This document shows, in pieces, positions 7,335 through 10,583 of a DNA stretch of 10,583 nt. The notes beneath the pieces are model-generated. The model ran no database searches, was not told the DNA's origin, and saw nothing but the letters and a program-made list of their open reading frames with translations. Numbering within the stretch: position 1 is the stretch's first letter; each line of letters begins with the position of its first letter. Origin of the DNA: an uncultured Polynucleobacter sp. (GTDB lineage Bacteria > Pseudomonadota > Gammaproteobacteria > Burkholderiales > Burkholderiaceae); the NCBI GenBank assembly GCA_937996825.1, contig CALKUJ010000286.1:1-10583 (forward strand), read 5' to 3'. Made by a program: the position numbers and the translations under genes.

Positions 7335-8030
7335 CTAGTTAAAAAAATGGGTGAAGCTCTCAGCATTTTCGCGGTCGGTGGTCAAAGTATTCTCTACCTT
7401 GCTGTGATCCGCATAACCTAATGACATGCCGCAAATCAACTGTTGCTCTGGATTAAGGTTCAAATGCTTGGCAATCACTCGATGAAATTGTGTGAATGCT
7501 GCCTGCGGGCAAGTATCAAGGCCACGAGCTTTCGCCGCCAACATCACGTTTTGTACAAACATACCGTAGTCAAACCAGCTACCTTGTTGCATGACTCGAT
7601 CAATGGTGAAGAACACGCCAACCGGCGCATCAAAGAATTGATAGTTGCGAGCACCTTGGGCTTTCATCCTATCTTTGTCCTCTTTACCAATACCTAATAA
7701 GCCGTACAAGTCAAAACCCACCTTGCGACGACGAGCTAAATAAGGGTCAACCCATTTGGATGGGTAGTAGTTATATTCTTCGGTGTGCTCTTTGAGCGCC
7801 TCAGGGTCATTAAAAATACTGAGGATTTCATTGGTGATGGCTTGTTTTGCAGCACCTTGAACGATGTGTACTTGCCAAGGTTGGGTATTGGTGCCAGATG
7901 GGGCGCGAGCCGCCACATTCATGATGTCCAAAATATCCTGTTTTTTTACTTCAGTCGGCAAAAAAGCGCGGATTGATCGTCTTGCTTTGATATTGTCATC
8001 AACGATTTTGGTGATTTCTGCTGTATTCAT
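7335..8030 (-). CDS. Nitroreductase-family FMN oxidoreductase
   Basis: This 231-residue FMN-dependent NAD(P)H oxidoreductase is of the nitroreductase superfamily. FMN-binding features are R17-R18-S19-I-R21 at the N-terminus, APSGTNTQPWQ at residues 43-53, the GMSLGYAD segment at 201-208, and a C-terminal arginine (R220) before the final aromatic residues. The physiological substrate cannot be read from sequence; homologues reduce nitroaromatics, quinones or enones. It precedes glutaryl-CoA dehydrogenase by 31 bp in the same orientation, so co-transcription is likely and a role in the same catabolic route is possible, though unproven. A GAAGAGA stretch lies about 8 bases before the ATG. The promoter must lie in the gap that follows on the map. 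Confidence 0.87.
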   Translation of the reverse strand: MNTAEITKIVDDNIKARRSIRAFLPTEVKKQDILDIMNVAARAPSGTNTQPWQVHIVQGAAKQAITNEILSIFNDPEALKEHTEEYNYYPSKWVDPYLARRRKVGFDLYGLLGIGKEDKDRMKAQGARNYQFFDAPVGVFFTIDRVMQQGSWFDYGMFVQNVMLAAKARGLDTCPQAAFTQFHRVIAKHLNLNPEQQLICGMSLGYADHSKVENTLTTDRENAESFTHFFN

Positions 8031-8190
8031 TGTTTTTGTCTCTTCTTTTTATTGGGTAGGCTAGAGGATAAAACAGACTCTGAATCTTCGCTGAGGATTT
8101 AATGGCTCGAATTTGATCAAAATGGGTCCAAAAAGTCCGCTTTTCACCGTCTCAGGCCGAGATAAAAGCTTTTTTTGCCAAAAATGCCCA

Positions 8191-8216
8191 TTTTTCGGGG
8201 TTTTAGACCCCAAAAA
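8191..8216. repeat. Inverted repeat with GGGGT/ACCCC core
   Basis: T5-C-GGGGT and ACCCC-A5 form a 10-bp stem with one bulged C and a 5-base loop (8202-8206). Neither strand has a T-run after the hairpin, so it is not an ordinary terminator. It may be an operator or an RNA structure, and it sits roughly midway between the divergent nitroreductase and csp start codons. Confidence 0.5.
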
Positions 8217-8306
8217 CCTAGTAAAAGCCCTGATTAGATAATCACATCCCTTTAATCAAATTGTGCGATACTTAGCTTGTAGGTCTTCAAGTAGCTTCCG
8301 TCGTTT

Positions 8307-8376
8307 CCATTTTTCAAAATGGGTGATTCGGTTAGTTGAATCTTCCAGCCCTGCAAAGAAAAGGTGAGAAATCACC
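8307..8376 (+). promoter_or_regulatory. Structured 5' leader of the csp mRNA with alternative pairings
   Basis: Three consecutive stem-loops can be drawn: CCATTTT/AAAATGG (8307-8313, 8316-8322), GATTC/GAATC (8325-8329, 8338-8342) and GGTGA/TCACC closed by a GAAA tetraloop (8363-8376). In addition GGTGATT at 8322-8328 is perfectly complementary to AATCACC at 8370-8376, a pairing incompatible with the second and third stem-loops. Long structured leaders that change with temperature are known for cspA mRNAs, so a thermoswitch role is plausible, but it is inferred only from complementarity. Confidence 0.45.
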
Positions 8377-8391
8377 ACGTTTAATTTTTTT

Positions 8392-8396
8392 AAGGA
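8392..8396 (+). promoter_or_regulatory. Ribosome binding site of csp
   Basis: AAGGA lies nine bases upstream of the ATG at 8406 and follows a U-rich tract. It is the clearest Shine-Dalgarno sequence in the right half of the window, consistent with a highly expressed small protein. Confidence 0.8.
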
Positions 8397-8405
8397 ATTT
8401 AAGTA

Positions 8406-8609
8406 ATGGCAACAGGTATTGTTAAGTGGTTCAACGACGCAAAAGGTTTTGGTTTTATTACTCCTGATGGTGGTGGTGAAGATCTATTCGCTCACTTCTC
8501 AGCGATTCAAGGTAACGGATTCAAAAGCTTGAAAGAAAACCAAAAGGTTAGCTTTGAAGTAACAACTGGCCCTAAGGGCAAGCAAGCTTCTAACATCACC
8601 CCAATGTAA
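8406..8609 (+). CDS. CspA-family cold-shock protein
   Basis: The 67-residue single-domain cold-shock protein binds single-stranded RNA and DNA and acts as an RNA chaperone. The fold is complete: MATGIVKWFN at the N-terminus, RNP1 K13-GFGFI-18 and RNP2 L27-FAHF-31. The aromatic binding residues W8, F15, F17, F28, H30 and F31 are all present. Length and sequence are typical for betaproteobacterial Csp proteins; which paralogue it is (CspA, CspC, CspE) cannot be decided here. The gene stands alone with a strong Shine-Dalgarno, a long structured leader and a strong terminator 22 bases after the stop. The leader suggests post-transcriptional control. Confidence 0.95.
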   Translation: MATGIVKWFNDAKGFGFITPDGGGEDLFAHFSAIQGNGFKSLKENQKVSFEVTTGPKGKQASNITPM

Positions 8610-8630
8610 TTTGGTGTTTTGTTCATAAGA

Positions 8631-8653
8631 ACCCGACTTCGGTCGGGTTTTTT
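8631..8653 (+). terminator. Intrinsic terminator of csp with UUCG loop
   Basis: ACCCGAC (8631-8637) pairs with GTCGGGT (8642-8648) around TTCG, followed by a run of six T (8648-8653). The C(UUCG)G tetraloop and GC-rich stem make this a textbook rho-independent terminator. On the opposite strand no T-run follows, so it would serve the downstream minus-strand chromate-transporter genes poorly. Confidence 0.94.
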
Positions 8654-8687
8654 ATTGCCTGTTTTTCTTGGGTTCTGCTTTGATTGT

Positions 8688-9272
8688 TTAAATCAAACCC
8701 ACACCACCCAGCACCGCCCCAATCAATAGCAACAATAAAATGTGCAACTTGGTTTTCCAAATCAAGAAAACTGTGATGATGGTGCACAACCACATTGCCC
8801 AGTCATTTTCAAAACTGGCGTCACCGGCACTGATCAACCAACTGGTCGCCAGGATTGCGCCAATCACCAATGGCGCCAATCCTTGCTTAAAAGCTAAAAC
8901 AAAATCGCTATCTTTATTGGCTTGAACCCACTTGGCAGTTGAGTATGTCAGGATAGAACTGGGCAGCATCACACCAATCATCGCCAACACCATGCCAAAG
9001 GTTCCCCAGAGATACTGCGCGTGAATTGTTGCCACAGAGTTAATTCCGATGTGCCAACCCATCATGGCAATCACCAAGATATTCGGCCCAGGAGCAGATT
9101 GAGCTATCGCAATCGATGCTGCAAATTGATCCTCCGACATCCAAGCATTTTTATAAACCAAGTGGCGATGCATTTCAGGGATAACAGTGACCGCCCCACC
9201 GACTGCCATCAATGAAACAGCAGTGAAGTGTAAAAAAACATTGAACCAAGCAGTCAGTGACAATTCAATCAT
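8688..9272 (-). CDS. Chromate-transporter (CHR) domain protein, second half of a split pair
   Basis: The 194-residue integral membrane protein has one CHR domain and about five to six membrane segments. The start is the ATG at 9272, which overlaps the upstream stop as ATGA; a longer frame reaching 9371 lies inside the upstream gene and is not credible. Conserved CHR features are VGG near residues 24-26, the acidic-aromatic loop ending in W44, and Q58-S-A-P-G-P-N64. Short CHR proteins act as pairs of opposite topology, each equal to half of a long ChrA. Chromate or sulfate export is the family assignment, but the transported ion here is not shown. No clear terminator follows the stop on this strand. 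Confidence 0.87.
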   Translation of the reverse strand: MIELSLTAWFNVFLHFTAVSLMAVGGAVTVIPEMHRHLVYKNAWMSEDQFAASIAIAQSAPGPNILVIAMMGWHIGINSVATIHAQYLWGTFGMVLAMIGVMLPSSILTYSTAKWVQANKDSDFVLAFKQGLAPLVIGAILATSWLISAGDASFENDWAMWLCTIITVFLIWKTKLHILLLLLIGAVLGGVGLI

Positions 9273-9823
9273 GGCTTGATTCGACGATAAGTCAAATAAA
9301 TCGAGAGGACGCCAAGACTCAAGAGCACATGCACCAGAGGAATTCTGATCAAAGCGACTAAAACAAAACACAGCAATGCAATACCAATGGATGGCAAATA
9401 ACCCAAGGGATGTTTTTTAAGTGCACTGGCTAATTTGAGAGAAGTTCCAGCAATCAAACCTGCTGCAACAGCACCCATGCCTTTGATGGCTCCCGCAACC
9501 ACCGGATGACTGCCCCAATGAAGATAAGCGATCGCTATGACAATCAATGCCAACATCGGAAATACCAACATACCTGCAATCGCTGCCAATGCACCCAACA
9601 ATCCAAAATGACGTGAGCCAAAAATAATTGCTAAATTGACAACATTTGGGCCGGGCAGAACTTGGGCCACCGCCCATTCTTCAAGAAATTCTTCTCTTGT
9701 GTACCAACGCTTCTTATCAACCAGCTCGCGTTCAGCAACCGGCAATACCCCACCAAAACCTTGAAGAGCAAGCCAAGTGAATACCCAGAATATTTCAGAT
9801 TTGGATTGAGGTAGTTGACTCAT
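9269..9823 (-). CDS. Chromate-transporter (CHR) domain protein, first half of a split pair
   Basis: The 184-residue membrane protein has a single CHR domain. The signature region is easy to see: GFGG at residues 22-25, E31 and E33, W40, then Q54-V-L-P-G-P-N60 and NLAIIFG. It ends in a basic tail (TYRRIKP). The second CHR gene starts within its stop codon (ATGA overlap), so the two are translationally coupled and almost certainly form a heterodimer. No Shine-Dalgarno precedes the ATG at 9823, and a TAAAAT box (9835-9830) would place transcription start at about the ATG, so a leaderless mRNA is possible. There is no chrB regulator gene next to it, which weakens a dedicated chromate-resistance reading. 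Confidence 0.88.
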   Translation of the reverse strand: MSQLPQSKSEIFWVFTWLALQGFGGVLPVAERELVDKKRWYTREEFLEEWAVAQVLPGPNVVNLAIIFGSRHFGLLGALAAIAGMLVFPMLALIVIAIAYLHWGSHPVVAGAIKGMGAVAAGLIAGTSLKLASALKKHPLGYLPSIGIALLCFVLVALIRIPLVHVLLSLGVLSIYLTYRRIKP

Positions 9824-9858
9824 GCTTTTATTTTATCGTGGCAGACAGCATCATAGAA

Positions 9859-9890
9859 AAACAAAAAGGAGCCGAAGCTCCTTTTTGTTT
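9859..9890 (-). terminator. Intrinsic terminator after the RodZ-like gene
   Basis: A perfect 14-bp stem (AAACAAAAAGGAGC at 9859-9872 with GCTCCTTTTTGTTT at 9877-9890) encloses CGAA, which on the minus strand is the UUCG tetraloop. It lies 25 bases after the minus-strand stop at 9916. The T-rich 3' arm serves as the U-tract. The symmetry means it could also work on the plus strand, but no plus-strand gene ends here. Confidence 0.9.
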
Positions 9891-9915
9891 AAATTGACAG
9901 CCTCTCGATGATGAC

Positions 9916-10583
9916 TCAGTTGGTAGAAACCTCTTTAACACGCATCGTTCTTACTTGGTCATTCAATGGGCGCACAGGTCTACCTTGGAAATAAACAGAT
10001 GCTTGTGACAAACCATTTGTCAAAACTGTAAATGGTGCTTTACCACCGAAAGTGTGTCCTGGGCCAGGCTCAATTGATTGCATCATTGATTTGCCGGTGG
10101 CATCCACCACACAAACAATTTGTCTTGATTTGACAACAACATGCACAAAGTTACCAGGCTTACTTGGCTCAGTCACAGATTGCTCTGTCACATTCGCATC
10201 AGGCTTTGGACAACCAACATCTGAGGGCAATGGTGAAACCGCAGCAACGTTGGCTGCTGCTGGAGTAGCTGAACTTGGTGCAGCTGGGTTTGCTGGATTC
10301 CCCGGATTTGCTGAATTGGCACCTTCTTCCTTAGGATCCTGAGGCGCAGCACCTTCAACCACCACTGCTTGAGGCACAGATGCTGGTGGATTGAACAAAG
10401 CAATGATGTCATTCTTGCTGGAGTAAAGACCTCCAGCCACCAACAACAATAACAAGATTGAAATCAAACCGCTGCGTGAACGCTTGGACTTTGGACTTGA
10501 AGAATCCATCTGGCCACCAGTTTGAATATTTTCCAAACTGACTTTGACTGTTTTGCTGGCTACCGATGCACTTGATTTGGTCG
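9916..10583 (-). CDS. RodZ-like DUF4115-domain membrane protein (5' partial)
   Basis: The minus-strand frame is open to the right edge without a stop, so the N-terminus is probably missing; an internal ATG at 10509 and a TTG at 10536 are the only visible in-window starts, neither with a good Shine-Dalgarno. Reading from 10509, a basic stretch (KSKRSRSG) precedes one membrane helix (ISILLLLLVAGGLY, about residues 16-29). A Pro/Ala/Asn-rich linker follows, then a C-terminal beta domain containing VVDATGK, the FGGKAPFTVL block and VYFQGRPVRPL. This order matches the RodZ cell-shape protein (HTH, basic juxtamembrane, helix, linker, DUF4115). The helix-turn-helix would be beyond the edge if present. 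The usual RodZ neighbour ispG is absent downstream, so it may be a RodZ paralogue rather than RodZ itself. Confidence 0.65.
   Translation of the reverse strand, partial: TKSSASVASKTVKVSLENIQTGGQMDSSSPKSKRSRSGLISILLLLLVAGGLYSSKNDIIALFNPPASVPQAVVVEGAAPQDPKEEGANSANPGNPANPAAPSSATPAAANVAAVSPLPSDVGCPKPDANVTEQSVTEPSKPGNFVHVVVKSRQIVCVVDATGKSMMQSIEPGPGHTFGGKAPFTVLTNGLSQASVYFQGRPVRPLNDQVRTMRVKEVSTN
10283..10318 (-). repeat. Four degenerate 9-bp tandem units in the linker of the RodZ-like gene
   Basis: On the plus strand the units GCTGGGTTT, GCTGGATTC, CCCGGATTT and GCTGAATTG run head to tail. On the coding strand they give the tripeptide pattern N-S/P-A/G (NSANPGNPANPA). They extend the flexible Pro/Ala linker between the membrane helix and the C-terminal domain. 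Confidence 0.6.

Larger units (their letters stand above)
8031..8405. promoter_or_regulatory. Gene-free divergent region between nitroreductase and csp, rich in inverted repeats
   Basis: This 375-bp interval holds no plausible gene. It must carry the minus-strand promoter of the nitroreductase-gcdH operon and the plus-strand promoter and leader of the cold-shock gene. Dyads seen: GCTTTT/AAAAGC at 8139-8144 and 8164-8169 followed by seven T; AAAAATG-CC-CATTTTT at 8180-8195; GGGGT/ACCCC at 8197-8201 and 8207-8211 flanked by T5 and A5; GATTA/TAATC at 8232-8243. The octamer AAAATGGG occurs at 8119-8126 and 8316-8323 and inverted at 8187-8194. An extended -10-like TGCGATACT at 8264-8272 is a weak candidate start for csp. 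No known operator was identified. Confidence 0.55.

Noticed and set aside
8139..8176. GCTTTT/AAAAGC hairpin followed by seven T as a plus-strand terminator.
   Set aside because: No plus-strand gene lies upstream, the stem is AT-rich with a large loop, and it sits in a divergent promoter region; kept only as one of the dyads there.
9273..9371. Longer start for the second CHR gene inside the first.
   Set aside because: The added residues are not CHR-like and overlap the conserved end of the upstream gene; the ATGA overlap at 9272-9269 is the standard arrangement.

Overview
The window looks like ordinary chromosome from a betaproteobacterium, most plausibly a freshwater Burkholderiaceae member such as Polynucleobacter. 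This is an inference from moderate GC (mid-40s by eye) and from protein resemblance: a long RarA, a Burkholderiales-type glutaryl-CoA dehydrogenase, UPF0114/YqhA, DUF3429 and split chromate-transporter genes. I see no rRNA, tRNA, insertion sequence, CRISPR array, prophage gene or attachment site. The first 11 bases match the 3' end of standard Illumina adapters, so the left edge is probably a contig end carrying adapter.

Left part (1-3600): the tail of an unrecognised gene is followed by a 3-hydroxybutyryl-CoA dehydrogenase and, 2 bp later, a DUF3429 membrane protein. These converge on a UPF0114/YqhA-family membrane protein, which is divergent from rarA (replication-associated ATPase). A bidirectional intrinsic terminator closes rarA and the next operon.

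Middle part (3600-8050, all minus strand): a small monoheme cytochrome c and a Tat-exported FccB-type flavoprotein form a two-gene flavocytochrome c sulfide dehydrogenase-like operon. Upstream of it lies a TlpA-like periplasmic thioredoxin. Next comes a nitroreductase-family flavoprotein followed by glutaryl-CoA dehydrogenase, closed by a strong minus-strand terminator. Glutaryl-CoA dehydrogenase yields crotonyl-CoA, and 3-hydroxybutyryl-CoA dehydrogenase acts two steps later, so the two genes belong to one degradation route although they lie 5 kb apart.

Right part (8050-10583): a 375-bp gene-free stretch packed with inverted repeats leads into a CspA-family cold-shock gene with a textbook UUCG-loop terminator. 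Then, on the minus strand, come two half-size chromate-transporter (CHR) genes overlapping by ATGA, and the 3' part of a RodZ-like (DUF4115) single-pass membrane protein that runs off the right edge.

Nothing here is clearly a new system. The best leads are the csp leader, where two mutually exclusive RNA pairings can be drawn (a possible thermosensor), the compact sulfide dehydrogenase pair with its adjacent thioredoxin, and the RodZ-like gene in an unusual neighbourhood.
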